Counted from the first letter of the stretch, positions 8,633 through 17,272 are shown. The stretch: 64,000 nt of DNA from Io17-Chloro-G2 sp034428715 (GCA_034428715.1 DAOUHE010000022.1:1-64000); one strand, 5' to 3'. The notes: generated by a model from the sequence alone, not told the origin. Numbers and translations are program-made.

Positions 8633-8937
8633 CCCAAACCTCCCCAGCTTGGCACAGGCCTGTCTAAGTCAAGATTTGTAGCTGCCAACTATTGAATGCC
8701 CCATCACATCACTGAAAATCGAGAGGGTGGGACTCGCTCATGTGCCTGGGGCACTCGGCCACATCGGAACGACGGTGACGGACCTGGGACGCCAATCGAC
8801 AGTTCGAGACTTCCCAGGGGTCAAGAATTCAGTGAATTCAAAATGATTTGGACCATTTGAGCCTGGGGTAACAGTCACTTGACGACATCTTCACGCTCAC
8901 CGTCAGTGAGGAGATTGAGATTGCGGCCAGGCTGCTC
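8633..8937. other. Gap of about 300 bases; last 65 bases encode the MgtC N-terminus
   Basis: No gene, hairpin or tRNA is seen in 8633-8871. A 15-bp symmetrical GAATTCAGTGAATTC lies at 8825-8839. From 8872 to 8937 the MgtC frame is already open and encodes the expected first residues of that protein, but with no standard start codon. Confidence 0.5.
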
Positions 8938-9309
8938 TTGGCGGCCGTGTTCGGCGCCGCTGTGGGTTACGAACGCCGCAGCGCCGACAAACCGGCGGGC
9001 CTGCGTACCCTGTTGCTGGTGGCCGTCGGCGCCGCGCTGTTCACCGTGATCTCCTCTTTCGGATTTGATACCGCAGACCAGTCCAGGGTTGCCGCCCAGA
9101 TCGTCACCGGCGTGGGTTTCCTTGGCGCAGGCACGATTCTGCGCACCGGCATCAATGTTTCCGGGCTGACCACCGCCGCGACGATCTGGGCCACCGCAGC
9201 CATCGGCATGGCGGTGGGATCCGGGCTTTATATCGCGTCGGTCGCCGGCACGGTTCTGGTATTGATCATCCTCTACCTGTTCGCCCCGTCCAGAGACACC
9301 AACCTTTAG
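8938..9309 (+). CDS. MgtC/SapB family membrane protein
   Basis: Small integral membrane protein with the MgtC core: LLLAAVFGAAVGYERR, then AGLRTLLLVAVGAALFTVIS, QIVTGVGFLGAGTILR and a final membrane helix IASVAGTVLVLIILYLF. In this family the domain is linked to growth in low magnesium and to modulation of ATP synthase. Four hydrophobic stretches are visible. The TTG at 8938 falls inside the first helix. The frame is open back to 8872 and reads EEIEIAARLL before it, which is the usual N-terminus, but that stretch has no ATG, GTG or TTG. The true start is therefore non-standard or has been lost. It is about 124 residues from the TTG and about 146 with the extension. Confidence 0.78.
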   Translation: MAAVFGAAVGYERRSADKPAGLRTLLLVAVGAALFTVISSFGFDTADQSRVAAQIVTGVGFLGAGTILRTGINVSGLTTAATIWATAAIGMAVGSGLYIASVAGTVLVLIILYLFAPSRDTNL

Positions 9310-9674
9310 CCGGGCCGAACACTCGCAATACCCTGTCCACAACGCCAAATTTCCAGGTGTCCACACTTCCACGCAAGCTGCCGGGCGGTTGTCTGTTCTG
9401 CAAGGCGCTATCCGCTGTCTACCCTCATGATTACGCCAATCTCCTCTGAAACATCTCCGTACCCGGTGCGGCTAGCCCGCTCCTTGCTGGAAAATTCGGG
9501 GTGGCTGCACCTCTCGAAAACATTGGTCCTCCCCTACCCGCAATTAGGTGGCAATCCCGTGGAACGGTTTGGCCTGGCTGATTAGACTACATCAAGTCAT
9601 CCCAAAACCCTCGGCGCCGGTCATTATGATTCTGGTGAGCCGTGCTCCGGGGATCCGACCGCTGAGTTGCCGCT
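9310..9674. other. Gene-free stretch
   Basis: No convincing coding frame, RNA gene or repeat was found. An open frame at 9548-9880 only shadows the next gene. The promoter of the archaellin-like gene probably lies here but no clear -35/-10 pair is evident. Confidence 0.4.
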
Positions 9675-10331
9675 GTGAAGAATCATCCCCAAAATGCCTA
9701 CCCTTACTGGCCGCCACCCTGGAGCGGCCCCGTGGCCAGCACCTCCCTCGATCGCCGGGGATTGTGGCCGGACCAGCGTGGGATCACCGGATTGGAAACG
9801 GCCATAGTGTTGATCGCCTTTGTGGTGGTCTCCTCCGTTTTTGCCTTTTCCGTTCTGTCCACGGGGTTGTTCTCCAGTGACAAGGCACGGGAAACCATAT
9901 CTGCGGGATTGGAGGGCAAACGAAGCACGTTGGAGATGAAGGGGTCGCTGATCCTCACGGCGAGCACCACCGGCGCTTCTGGCGTGGTATCTCAAATCCA
10001 ATTCCAGGTTGGGATGGTGGCAGCCGGGGATTTAGCGGACCTGACTCCGGGCAACACCATAATCCGCTACACCGACAAAAATCAGGTGCGAAATTTCACA
10101 ACTTCAACCGATTTCAGCGCGGCCAACGTAGCTTCCTTCGGCGACAGCGATACGCTGTTGGAGCCCGGCGAGCTCTTTGAGATAAAATTGTTGAACCTGG
10201 ACTCGGTGTTGACGACCAGCCTGGGTACCAACACCGACTTCGTCATACAAGTGTTGCCGCCCGTCGGTGCGGTACTGTTCATAGCCAGGACCACTCCCAT
10301 CGCACTGGAAACCACCGAAGTTTTAAAGTGA
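9675..10331 (+). CDS. Archaellin-like (archaeal flagellin family) protein
   Basis: 218 residues. After a long polar leader of about 36 residues, the sequence reads RGITGLETAIVLIAFVVVSSVFAFSVLSTG. This is the hallmark of a class III (type IV pilin-like) signal peptide of archaellins: cleavage after Gly, then a hydrophobic polymerising helix containing Glu. The rest is a beta-rich domain with KGSLILTAS, VGMVAAGDLADLTPGNTIIRYTD and LEPGELFEIKLLNLD, matching the archaellin (FlaB/ArlB) domain plan and ending in IALETTEVLK. Archaellins build the archaeal swimming filament. In bacteria they are rare and known mainly from some Chloroflexota. No arlH/I/J motor genes or prepilin peptidase occur in this window, so it may act as an adhesin or be served by genes elsewhere. 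The start is a GTG. Confidence 0.75.
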   Translation: MKNHPQNAYPYWPPPWSGPVASTSLDRRGLWPDQRGITGLETAIVLIAFVVVSSVFAFSVLSTGLFSSDKARETISAGLEGKRSTLEMKGSLILTASTTGASGVVSQIQFQVGMVAAGDLADLTPGNTIIRYTDKNQVRNFTTSTDFSAANVASFGDSDTLLEPGELFEIKLLNLDSVLTTSLGTNTDFVIQVLPPVGAVLFIARTTPIALETTEVLK

Positions 10332-10436
10332 CAGCCTAACCCTGTTCTGGACCTGGGAACCGCGTAGTGGTACAGCAATTCTAGGGAGCCGGGCGATACG
10401 CAAGAGGCCATTAAGCTGGACGGGTTTGGTCCGCCC

Positions 10437-11489
10437 TCAACCGCCCAAGGGCGAGCGGAATTGGGGAGCCACCTTTTGGGCGAAGAGACGCAGGCTGTGG
10501 GCCGCGGCTTCGTAGGGCATGGCGCCCAGTCGAAAATGGATGATCACGCCGCCCACGCCGATATCATTGAGTTCTTCCAAGCGCTGGCAAACCGTGTCGG
10601 GCGAGCCGTAAATCAACCCGTGCTCCAACGAGTCCCTGGCCGGACCGCTAACCGCCGGCGCTTGGGCGGCAAGCTCTTGGGCGGTGTTCATGCGCGTCCG
10701 GTTTTCCGACAGATAGGCGCGCATGGCCCGGAAATGGGATACGCTTCCCGCTTCGGCCTCAGCGTCGGTGTCGGCAACGAAGATGTTCCGCCACACCCAC
10801 GAATCGGCGACGCAACGGGCGATGGCTTCGTCGTCGAAGCCCGCCTCGGCCATGGTTGACCGGTAGAGGTCCATGCGCTGGCGGGTGGTCTCGTCGCTCT
10901 GGAGATTCATCAGGAAGGGCCGGCCTTGGCGGGCCATTTCCAGGGTCGATTCCAGACCGGAGCAGGCCCGGATCATGGGCGGATGGGGTTTTTGGTACAC
11001 CTGGGGCCGCAGCACCGGCAATTCCAACTGCCAGTATTTGCCCTCGTGCTTGTAATTCTCCGTGGTCCAGGCCTTGACCAGGACTTCTTCCACCTCCAGC
11101 AGCATTTCGTGGGCGTCGCTGGGGTCGATGCCAAACCCCCGGAATTCGTAGAAGTTATAGGCCGTGCCCCTGCCGACGCCGACTATCATACGGCCCCGGC
11201 TGATGTTGTCGATGAGGGCTATCTGCTCGGCAAACCTGATAGGGTGGTGCAACGCCATCTGGGCCACGGCGAAGCCGATCTTGATCTTGCTGGTTCGGGC
11301 GGCGATGGCCGAGGCGAAGGTGATGGGGTCCACGTAGGCGCAACCGCCGTCGAAGTGGTGCTCCGCCAACCAGAGGACCTCGTAGCCCAGTTCTTCTGTG
11401 AGTTCCGCTTCCCTGAGCGACTCTTCAATCACGTCGAAATCCCCGTCCGGGGTCTTGCTCTCCGGAAACAGAAAATTGCTAAATCTCAC
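10437..11489 (-). CDS. LLM-class (luciferase-like) flavin-dependent oxidoreductase
   Basis: 350 residues with the bacterial luciferase TIM-barrel pattern. Recognisable segments are ELGYEVLWLAEHHFDGGCAYVDP near residue 33, KIGFAVAQMALHHPIRFAEQIALIDNISRGRMIVGVGRG near residue 72, and GSPDTVCQRLEELNDIGVGGVIIHF near the end. The EHHF and GRMIVGVGRG motifs are typical of FMN-dependent monooxygenases/dehydrogenases using reduced flavin. The substrate is unknown; related enzymes oxidise alkanesulfonates, nitriles or polycyclic compounds. It is transcribed alone. The start ATG is followed directly by RFSNFLFPES, as in homologues. Confidence 0.87.
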   Translation of the reverse strand: MRFSNFLFPESKTPDGDFDVIEESLREAELTEELGYEVLWLAEHHFDGGCAYVDPITFASAIAARTSKIKIGFAVAQMALHHPIRFAEQIALIDNISRGRMIVGVGRGTAYNFYEFRGFGIDPSDAHEMLLEVEEVLVKAWTTENYKHEGKYWQLELPVLRPQVYQKPHPPMIRACSGLESTLEMARQGRPFLMNLQSDETTRQRMDLYRSTMAEAGFDDEAIARCVADSWVWRNIFVADTDAEAEAGSVSHFRAMRAYLSENRTRMNTAQELAAQAPAVSGPARDSLEHGLIYGSPDTVCQRLEELNDIGVGGVIIHFRLGAMPYEAAAHSLRLFAQKVAPQFRSPLGG

Positions 11490-11764
11490 GGTCCCTCTCC
11501 CGCTGCCTGACGATTAGATCCAACACTGCCGCGGCTGGTTTGTCTAGGAACATTGAATAAATACCGGCCACGGAACATCGTCGCCCCAAAATTTCCTTCA
11601 AAGATTTGTTGGTGATTGATCGTTGCGGTAGAGGATAGTTTAAAACTCTCCTCTACGTGATTCATTAAGACTGGCGATCGATAGCTGCAAACCTTCTGCC
11701 GTGGCGCTGCCGCCAATCTCCAGCTCTGTTCGGTCGATCGCCTGGCTAACCACGCAACCGGCCG

Positions 11765-12091
11765 TCAGGGCAGTGGCATGGATATGCTGACCGAGGGTAC
11801 CGGAAAACGGGTCTTATGTCCCTTGCCGGTAACGTCTTCCCATAGCCGCAGGTCGTTGGGCCCAAAACTGTGGATGGTGCCGTCGGCTAATTGGATATCT
11901 ATCTGGCCGCTAAGCATGGTCATCCAACGGCGGCGCGGCGCAGGATGAAATTCCGAGAACTCCGAGGGTGCGTTGATCTGTAAAGAACAGCCGGTGCAGG
12001 TACTCATGGTCTCCAGGATTGGATCGTCTTCCTTAAGCTCTTCCATGACGCTCTGGCCTTCGGACCCTGTGTACATACGGAATATACCCAT
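11765..12091 (-). CDS. Small cupin-like protein, paralogue of the gene at 18120
   Basis: 108 residues beginning GIFRMYTGSEGQS. The conserved centre reads HPAPRRRWMTMLSGQIDIQLADGTIHSFGPNDLRLWEDVTGKGHKTRF. This is the double beta-strand pattern of a small cupin, in which GH near residue 92 is a possible ligand. It shares YxGxxGxS, APRR, LSG, DGTI, GP-D-RL-ED-TG-GH-TR with the protein at 18120-18461, so the two are clear paralogues. No enzyme activity can be assigned. Neighbouring FKBP and heme-binding-like genes run in the same direction at spacings of 40 and 219 bases. Confidence 0.7.
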   Translation of the reverse strand: MGIFRMYTGSEGQSVMEELKEDDPILETMSTCTGCSLQINAPSEFSEFHPAPRRRWMTMLSGQIDIQLADGTIHSFGPNDLRLWEDVTGKGHKTRFPVPSVSISMPLP

Positions 12092-12131
12092 ATTGCATCT
12101 TCCTCGAGAAAAATCCGGTGAATGACCCTGC

Positions 12132-12581
12132 TTATCTGAGTTCCAACAACTCCACTTCGAATTTCAAGGTGGCGTCTGGAGGGATGACCCCGCCTGCGCC
12201 CCTTGTGCCGTAGGCCAGATCCGGCGGAATGATCAACTCCCGCTTACCGCCGACGTTCATAGTGCCCACGCCTTCCTCCCAGCCTTTTATGACCCGGCCC
12301 TGCCCTATCACAAAATCCAGCGGCTGGCCCCGGTCCAGCGAACTGTCAAACTTGGTGCCATCCATCAGCCAGCCGGTGTAATGAACAACGGCGGTGTCGC
12401 CTTGGCTGGCCAATGTGCCAGTTCCAACTACGATGTCTCTATATTGCAGTCCCGAAGCGGTGGTGGTTGTTTCCATGTTGACCTCAGAAGAAGGATTGCC
12501 GGTTGCGGATGAATCGGAGCCGGAGCAAGCCACAGCCAAGGCGGCCACCCCGGCAGAATAGTAGCATATCGACATGGCCAC
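12132..12581 (-). CDS. FKBP-type peptidyl-prolyl isomerase lipoprotein
   Basis: 149 residues. A short hydrophobic leader ends in the lipobox ALAVAC (Cys at residue 19), predicting a lipid-anchored extracytoplasmic protein. The FKBP domain covers about residues 45-149, with VVHYTGWLMDGTKFDSS, GQGRVIKGWEEGVGTMNVGGKRELIIPPDLAYG and ATLKFEVELLEL, the substrate-pocket residues of the FK506-binding fold. It probably speeds proline isomerisation during folding of exported proteins. The serine-rich linker after the lipobox is usual. The leader is slightly unusual in starting with AMSICYYSAG and having few basic residues. Confidence 0.88.
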   Translation of the reverse strand: MAMSICYYSAGVAALAVACSGSDSSATGNPSSEVNMETTTTASGLQYRDIVVGTGTLASQGDTAVVHYTGWLMDGTKFDSSLDRGQPLDFVIGQGRVIKGWEEGVGTMNVGGKRELIIPPDLAYGTRGAGGVIPPDATLKFEVELLELR

Positions 12582-12669
12582 AGCCTAAACCCCACAGATC
12601 ATTTTGAACGGGCTTCCACCTTCCTTCGATGGAATCAGAAAGCCTGGAAATCTCCTTAACCCCATCTAA

Positions 12670-12718
12670 AAGGGGGAAAGCTGGCCCCCCTTTTGCGAAA
12701 GGGGGGTCGGGGGAATTT
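12670..12718. repeat. Dispersed G/C palindrome, copy 1
   Basis: Core CCCCCC-TTTTGCGAAA-GGGGGG at 12685-12706 with a TCGGGGGAATTT flank. It is a degenerate copy of the perfect palindrome at 28612-28655. It lies in the gap between the FKBP and GlcG-like genes. Confidence 0.75.
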
Positions 12719-12800
12719 CCGAGGGCATCTTCGGAGAGAAGCCCATGCCGGTACAGGTACTTCAAATCGTGGAAGTGTGCCGGTTGATCTTGGTTTATCT

Positions 12801-13202
12801 TTATAACCCCATGGCCTCCAGGCCCACTCTGGAAAGGTCTTCGTCGGATTGGCCACTGGGATATCCCCCAACCCCGATCCCGCCCAAGATAACGCCGTCC
12901 TTCATTATCACTAGGCCACCTTGGCCATGGGTCAGTTGGGGGTCTCCCATTTCGCTGATGCTGCGGCCTTGGCCGTGTAGACTTTGGGCGTTTGCGCCGG
13001 TATCGATGCCAAGAACCGCGGCGGTGTAGGCCTTGCGAAGAGCGTGACGGCGGCTAAATATCCTCAGATTATCCATCTTGGCATAAGCTTCCAGATTGCC
13101 GGCGGCGTCCACTATAGCCGCGGCCACCGGTTGATCCGGCGTCTGCATGGCTTTTTTCATTATGGCGTTGATCGCCGCTTGGACCTGCATCATCGTTAAC
13201 AT
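12801..13202 (-). CDS. GlcG/HbpS-family (DUF336) heme-binding-like protein
   Basis: 133 residues, the normal size. The order of motifs fits the GlcG/HbpS fold: MQVQAAINAIMKKAMQTPDQPVAAAIVDAAGNLEAYAKMDN, then RKAYTAAVLGIDTGA, GGLVIMKDGVILGGIGVGGYPSGQSDEDLSRVGLEAMG. HbpS binds heme extracellularly in Streptomyces, and GlcG sits in glycolate operons, so the role here is open. No signal peptide is visible, so it is likely cytoplasmic. Its gene points toward the FKBP gene but is separated from it by a gap containing a dispersed palindrome. Confidence 0.82.
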   Translation of the reverse strand: MLTMMQVQAAINAIMKKAMQTPDQPVAAAIVDAAGNLEAYAKMDNLRIFSRRHALRKAYTAAVLGIDTGANAQSLHGQGRSISEMGDPQLTHGQGGLVIMKDGVILGGIGVGGYPSGQSDEDLSRVGLEAMGL

Positions 13203-13441
13203 GGCGCTTTCTCCCGGTCATTTGATTTCACTTACCACGGGCATTATACAAACAAATCTTTGCGAATCGTTGGGTTGACCATCTCTAACGTGGCTGGGCT
13301 CGGACGATGGCCGTTGCCTGGCATCCCCCCGCCAGAATATAATCTTATCGTCGTATTGTCCGAGATGACGTTCAGTTTAAGCCGGAAATACTCGATGAAA
13401 GCGTGATTCGTAGGCCACAAAGCAACGCGAGTGATGACACT

Positions 13442-13924
13442 ATGCGACCAACCGATGCCCAGTTGGTGGAAGAGTACCTGGACGGCCTTGCTCCAGACAG
13501 GCGGCTGGCTATTGAAACGGTGCGGAAGGTTATCCTGGAAAACCTTCCGGCTGGGTACCAGGAGACGTTTGATTTTGGGATGTTGGCATATGTGATTCCG
13601 CTGGAGACCTACCCGAAGACCTATAACGGGCATCCTTTGATGTACGTGGGTCTGGCATCTCAGAAACGCTACATGTCCGTTTACCTTATGAATATATATG
13701 GCGACGCAGCAACCGAACGGTGGTTCACTGAAGCTTACCAAGCCAGCGGCAAGAAGCTGGACATGGGCAAGTCGTGCGTCCGGTTCAAAAAGCTCGACGA
13801 CTTGCCGGTGGACCTCATCGGCCAGGCGGCCGCCCTGACACCCGTGTCCCAGCATATCGAAAGATACGAAGCTTCCCGAAAACAGGCCAGGGAGACACCC
13901 CGCCGCCGCTCCAAACCGGCGTAA
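13442..13924 (+). CDS. DUF1801-domain protein (YdhG-like)
   Basis: About 160 residues from the ATG at 13442; a GTG at 13403 is in frame but adds residues not expected in the family. Pattern: EEYLDGLAPDRRLAIETVRKVILENLPAGYQETFDFGMLAYVIPLE, then HPLMYVGLASQKRYMSVYLM and GKKLDMGKSCVRFKKLDDLPVDLIGQAA. These are the marks of the DUF1801 fold (YdhG/YjhX-related), whose biochemical role is not settled. The tail is rich in Arg/Lys and probably disordered. The upstream gap of about 240 bases is shared with the divergent GlcG-like gene. Confidence 0.78.
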   Translation: MRPTDAQLVEEYLDGLAPDRRLAIETVRKVILENLPAGYQETFDFGMLAYVIPLETYPKTYNGHPLMYVGLASQKRYMSVYLMNIYGDAATERWFTEAYQASGKKLDMGKSCVRFKKLDDLPVDLIGQAAALTPVSQHIERYEASRKQARETPRRRSKPA

Positions 13925-14099
13925 GGTCAGTTCACACGCCTGGCCGTCGATGACAGTGGGGCCTTGGATTCCCTAGCGGTAAGTGTTAAAAAATGGCCCA
14001 CCGCGCGGTTATGAACGGTTCGTCAGTTGGACCTGATGCCGGAGATCCAAGGGCCGGGGTCTGGCGAAGAAACAAAGCCGCACCAAAAGGAGGCACATA

Positions 14100-14868
14100 A
14101 TGCCAGAAGTGACCAGCCACGCTCCGGGCACCCCTTCGTGGTTCGAGCTTTCGACCACTGACGAGAAGGGCGCTCTCGCCTTCTACGGAGAGTTATTCGA
14201 CTGGGTGGACGATCCCCAGCCAATGGGCGAGGACATTTTTTACCACATGCAAAAGCTCAACGGTCTGGAAGCGGCGGCCATCTATCAGCAACAGGCAGAG
14301 GAGCGGGATCAGGGGGTTCCAAGCCACTGGACCACTTACTTTACCGTCACCGACACCGACGAGGCTATATCCAAGATCGAGCAGGCCCAGGGGACCGTAC
14401 TATTTGGACCCATGGACGTGTTCACCGCAGGGCGAATGGCGATGCTACAAGACCGCCAGGGCGCGGCTTTCGCGGTATGGCAGCCCCAAGACCACATCGG
14501 TTGCCGGGTTAAGGGCGAGCCGGGAGCCATCGCGTGGAACGAGCTTCTCACCACCGACCCTAAAGATGCGGCCGATTTTTACGGGAGGGTGTTGGGCGTC
14601 GAAAGCGCTCCCATGGAAGGGCCCATGGAATATCAAGGCGTCGGGCGCCGACGTTGCCGGCGTGATGCAGATCACAGAGGAGATGGGCCCGGTACCGCCC
14701 ACCTGGATGGTTTATTTCGCCGTCGCCAACGTCGATGACGCGGCCAATAAGGCGGTGTCATTGGGGGGTACATTGCTGGCGCCGGGCATGGACATCCCTG
14801 GTATCGGCCGGTTCGCCACGATCCAAAACCCACAGGGTGCGGTTTTCAGCATCTTCTCCGGAGTTTAA
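14100..14868 (+). pseudogene. Two-domain VOC (glyoxalase/bleomycin-resistance fold) protein with internal frameshift
   Basis: The first VOC unit (PSWFELSTTDEKGALAFYGELFDW through AVWQP) and the beginning of the second (WNELLTTDPKDAADFYGRVLGV) are read in frame from the ATG at 14100, which has AAGGAGG six bases upstream. Near 14625-14645, after GPMEYQ, the homologous continuation (SGADVAGVMQITEEMGPVPPTWMVYFAVANVDDAANKAV to FSIFSGV) is found in the next frame, ending at 14868. The unshifted frame stops at 14736-14738 after an arginine-rich run. The net shift equals one extra base or two lost. Such two-domain proteins are usually called glyoxalase-like or 27-kDa antigen-like; their substrate is unknown. 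Intact, the protein would have about 255 residues. Confidence 0.8.
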
Positions 14869-14945
14869 CCTCTGAATTTGATTCCAGGCCAGGAACCGCT
14901 GGGTACTGACGGCTTCCGGTTTTGGACGACGGAACCGCCCAGCCG

Positions 14946-15407
14946 TTAGAGATGCAGCTTCATACCATTATGGGAATTGACGAATCCTAGCTGTTGGTAG
15001 AACCTCAGCGCGTCGGGTCTCTGTTGGTCGGTGGTCAGTTGTATCAAATGGGCACCTTTATCTTTAGCCCGTTGAATGGCGTACTGGAAGATTTCCTTTC
15101 CAAGGCCTTTCCCCCTCAGACCGCTCTTTACCCGGACTGCCTCGATCTGGGCGCGAATGCCCCCTCGGTACGTTAGGTACTGGATGAAGCTCAGATGGAA
15201 GGTGGCAGCTATTTCCCGGTCTAGTTCCACCACCGTCAGTTCCTGGTTCTCGTCTTCGATGATCTTCCGGAAGGCAGCCAGGTAGCTTTGGGGCAGAGGC
15301 ATCCGGAAGTCCTCTCTGGAAGCGCCCAACTGGTCATCCGCCAACATCCCAACGATGGTTGGCAGATCAGATTCCACGGCTAGTCTATAATCCAATCGGC
15401 TTTTCAT
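14946..15407 (-). CDS. GNAT-family N-acetyltransferase
   Basis: 153 residues. The acetyl-CoA-binding motif A reads VRVKSGLRGKGLGKEIFQYAIQRAKDKG near residue 94 (R-GKGLGK pyrophosphate loop). It is followed by motif B RFYQQLGFVNSHNGMKLHL at the C-terminus. The N-terminal part YRLAVESDLPTIVGMLADDQLG is typical of small cytosolic GNAT enzymes. The acceptor substrate is unknown. It is transcribed alone and converges with the VOC gene downstream. Confidence 0.85.
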   Translation of the reverse strand: MKSRLDYRLAVESDLPTIVGMLADDQLGASREDFRMPLPQSYLAAFRKIIEDENQELTVVELDREIAATFHLSFIQYLTYRGGIRAQIEAVRVKSGLRGKGLGKEIFQYAIQRAKDKGAHLIQLTTDQQRPDALRFYQQLGFVNSHNGMKLHL

Positions 15408-15551
15408 TTTGCCAAACCGTTATTTATCGGATTCCAATCGAAGCAACCCATCGCCCCGGCAGGTGGGTTTCCGATGCTCGCGCCATTTGGCCAGGCTATA
15501 CTATACTGCCAGCGCCACATTGCCGGGAACTATAGATTTTAGAGGGATGAC

Positions 15552-16379
15552 ATGCCAGATCTGGGAAACAGGTTAGAGGGTAAAGTAGCCGTGGTCACCG
15601 GGGCCGGAGCCACCAGCAGCGGTGATTTCGTTGGGATTGGACAGGCCATCTCCATCCTTTTCGCCAGGCAGGGCGCCAAAGTCCTACTGGTGGACCGGGA
15701 CGAAAAGAACGCCGAGACCACTCTGGCCAACATCAATGAAGAGGGGGGCGAGGCATCGGTCCTGGTGGGAGATGTCACCAGCGCCGCCGACTGCCAGAAA
15801 ATGGCTCTGGCCGCCGTGTCCCGTTATGGCAGGCTAAACGTATTGGTCAATAACGTTGGTATCAGCGGGCCCGGTTCGGTCACCGACGTGGAAGAGGAAT
15901 TCTGGGATACCGTCATCGACGTAAACCTTAAAAGCGTCATGCTCACCAGAAAATACGCCATCCCCCGCATGATAGAAGACGGCGGAGGATCAATCATCAA
16001 CCTGTCGTCCATTGTCGGGTTGCGGGCTGGGAGCGGCCGGCCCAGCCATCCCTACGCCGCCTCCAAAGGGGGGATCATCGGCCTTAGCAATTCCATGGCG
16101 GTGCATTACGGGCGGGACAACATCAGGGTCAATTGCATCGCGCCGGGACACATCCGCAGCCCCATGGTGGCGCGCCATTCCAGCGATGAGATGCTGGAAC
16201 TGCGGCGCCGGGCGGGGCCTTTGGGCACCGATGGCACCCCTTGGGACGTGGCCTGGGCGGTGGCCTTCCTGGCCTCGGAGGAATCCCGATGGATCTCCGG
16301 CGTCACCCTGCCGGTGGATGCCGGATTATTGGCCGCCACTCCGCTAGCCATGTATCCTCACCTGAAGGACCCTGAATGA
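15552..16379 (+). CDS. Short-chain dehydrogenase/reductase
   Basis: 275 residues of classical SDR. The cofactor loop is VTGAGATSSGDFVGIGQAIS near residue 14, with a longer insert than usual before GIG. LVNNVGISGPG (NNxG-type) is near residue 99. The catalytic Ser lies in IINLSSIVGLR and the YxxxK motif is YAASKGG near residue 168. The acidic residue in LLVDRDEKN after the second strand suggests NAD over NADP. The C-terminus (SGVTLPVDAGLL) is standard. The substrate is unknown; the RraA-like gene follows 124 bases downstream in the same direction. Confidence 0.88.
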   Translation: MPDLGNRLEGKVAVVTGAGATSSGDFVGIGQAISILFARQGAKVLLVDRDEKNAETTLANINEEGGEASVLVGDVTSAADCQKMALAAVSRYGRLNVLVNNVGISGPGSVTDVEEEFWDTVIDVNLKSVMLTRKYAIPRMIEDGGGSIINLSSIVGLRAGSGRPSHPYAASKGGIIGLSNSMAVHYGRDNIRVNCIAPGHIRSPMVARHSSDEMLELRRRAGPLGTDGTPWDVAWAVAFLASEESRWISGVTLPVDAGLLAATPLAMYPHLKDPE

Positions 16380-16503
16380 TCTTGAGACACGGATAAATGC
16401 GGCGTTCCTGCGCTAATGCCGCCGCGGCCTGTTCGATGGACAACCAGGCCGTGCCAAGCTAATATTCTGGTTCATATCTCGCGCTAACCCACGGAGGTGA
16501 TTC

Positions 16504-17190
16504 TTGTACAAGACGATCAGCCCGGCCACCCTTAAGGCCTTGCAAGGGATAGACGGCCCTAGCATCTGCAATGCCATCGAAGGATTCAACTTCCGGCCCA
16601 AAAATGAGGGGTTCATGATGCCGGAGATACAGACGGCGTTCCGCGATTTCCCTCCGGTGGTAGGATACGCCGTCACCGGTGTGATCAGCGCCAACGCTCC
16701 CGAGGGCCGCAACGTGGCCAGGGAGGAATGGTGGGACTTGATCGCCTCGGTTCCCGAACCCAGGTTCATCGTTCTCCATGACATCGACAATCCGCCCATC
16801 GGCGCCTACTGGGGTGAAGTGCAGGGCAATATCCACAAAGCCCTGGGAGCAGTGGCCGTCGCCACCGACGGCACCGTCAGGGACTTGGACGAGGTTCACG
16901 AATTGGGGTTCCAATTCTTCGCCAAGCACGTATCCGTTTCCCATGCCTATGTGCACTTGGTTGAGATTGACATACCCGTCACCGTGGGCGGCCTCACCGT
17001 TGCCACCGGCGACCTGATCCACGGCGACAAACACGGCGTGACCCACATTCCGTTTGAGCTAGCCGATAAGATTCCCGACATGGTGCAAACCATCGCCGAC
17101 TACGAGAAGAAAACCATCGACGTGTGTCAATCGCCTTCCTTCTCAATGGAAAAATTGAAAGAAGTGGCCAAGATCACCCGGCCTTACTAG
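16504..17190 (+). CDS. RraA / HMG-aldolase family protein
   Basis: 228 residues starting at a TTG with GGAGG six bases upstream. Family marks are LQGIDGPSICNAI near the N-terminus, the GEVQGN loop near residue 105, AVATDGTVRDLDEV near residue 121 (the Arg and Asp of the active site) and GDLIHGDKHGVTHIP near residue 176. RraA-fold proteins include 4-hydroxy-4-methyl-2-oxoglutarate/oxaloacetate aldolases and an RNase E regulator. Retention of the DGTxRD motif favours a metal-dependent aldolase or decarboxylase role. With the SDR before it, a small catabolic unit is likely. Confidence 0.82.
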   Translation: MYKTISPATLKALQGIDGPSICNAIEGFNFRPKNEGFMMPEIQTAFRDFPPVVGYAVTGVISANAPEGRNVAREEWWDLIASVPEPRFIVLHDIDNPPIGAYWGEVQGNIHKALGAVAVATDGTVRDLDEVHELGFQFFAKHVSVSHAYVHLVEIDIPVTVGGLTVATGDLIHGDKHGVTHIPFELADKIPDMVQTIADYEKKTIDVCQSPSFSMEKLKEVAKITRPY

Positions 17191-17235
17191 GCGGGCTTAT
17201 CCACATATCGTAAGGATCCCGGATCGACTAAGCCG

Positions 17236-17272
17236 CCTCCCTTTGCAAAGGGGATTGGGGGGATGTCCCCCA
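17236..17272. repeat. Dispersed G/C palindrome, copy 2
   Basis: Core CCCTTTGCAAAGGG at 17239-17252 followed by ATTGGGGGGAT, the same core and right arm as the perfect copy at 28612-28655. It lies between two converging genes. Confidence 0.75.

Noticed and set aside
8825..8839. GAATTCAGTGAATTC symmetrical element
   Set aside because: A chance combination of two short palindromes is as likely; no gene start is close enough to suggest an operator.
9548..9880. 110-residue frame overlapping the archaellin start
   Set aside because: Different frame from the archaellin, with no recognised motif.
11486..11716. 76-residue minus-strand frame next to the luciferase-like gene
   Set aside because: No family pattern, no ribosome site, and codon use does not look coding.
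14625..14738. Selenocysteine or recoding explanation for the VOC break
   Set aside because: The homologous continuation is in another frame rather than after an in-frame TGA, so a frameshift fits better.
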